Assembly (NCBI GenBank): GCA_023480605.1
Contig: JAMCWS010000216.1
Coordinates: 1 to 5,765, forward strand
Source: a bacterium
GTDB taxonomy: Bacteria > Sumerlaeota > Sumerlaeia > MVZB01
DNA: 5,765 nt
Direction of reading: 5' to 3'
The notes under the pieces were generated by a model that saw only the letters and a program-made list of their open reading frames with translations, made no database searches and was not told the origin of the DNA. Both the position numbers and the translations under genes were made by a program. Shown in pieces: positions 5,753-5,765 of this stretch (the first letter of the stretch is position 1; every line of letters starts with the position of its first letter).

Positions 5753-5765
5753 GCGATCGTAACCG

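Overview
The window is GC-rich bacterial chromosome. It carries five genes: four on the minus strand and one on the plus strand. Nothing in it looks like phage, plasmid, insertion sequence, CRISPR or stable RNA. The DUF4954-type protein, duplicated signal peptidases with an enlarged region between their catalytic boxes, and long GC-driven antisense frames suggest an environmental bacterium from a PVC-like or related candidate phylum. That placement is inference; no taxonomic marker gene is present.

Layout from left to right. Positions 1-1663 (minus) hold the first 554 residues of a large DUF4954 / left-handed beta-helix protein whose C-terminus lies beyond base 1. Positions 1664-2054 are a 391-base gap with one GNRA-capped hairpin and no convincing gene. 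Positions 2055-2924 (minus) encode signal peptidase I copy A, with a good Shine-Dalgarno sequence and a good sigma70-type promoter (TTGATC, 17-base spacer, TATAAT). Positions 3178-4038 (plus) encode a conserved protein that looks like an aldo/keto-reductase-type TIM barrel but lacks a recognisable catalytic tetrad. It converges on signal peptidase I copy B (4055-4987, minus, GTG start), leaving only 16 bases between the stop codons. Copy B lies 30 bases downstream of a small helical lipoprotein gene (5018-5611, minus), and the two probably form an operon. The right edge (5698-5752) looks like a pair of overlapping divergent promoters with a short dyad placed to control both.

The most striking observation is shared by the two signal peptidases. 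Between the catalytic-serine box and the next conserved box, each has about 65 residues containing a D-x-N-x-D-G-x-x-D loop flanked by beta-prone residues. This resembles the calcium loop of FG-GAP/VCBS/integrin-type beta-hairpins. I know of no description of calcium-loop insertions in signal peptidase I, but I could not search for one.

Functionally, the two peptidases would cleave signal peptides from exported proteins at the outer face of the inner membrane. The lipoprotein partner and the separate promoters suggest that the two copies are regulated separately and may have different substrates. No pathway visibly links the DUF4954 and TIM-barrel genes to them.
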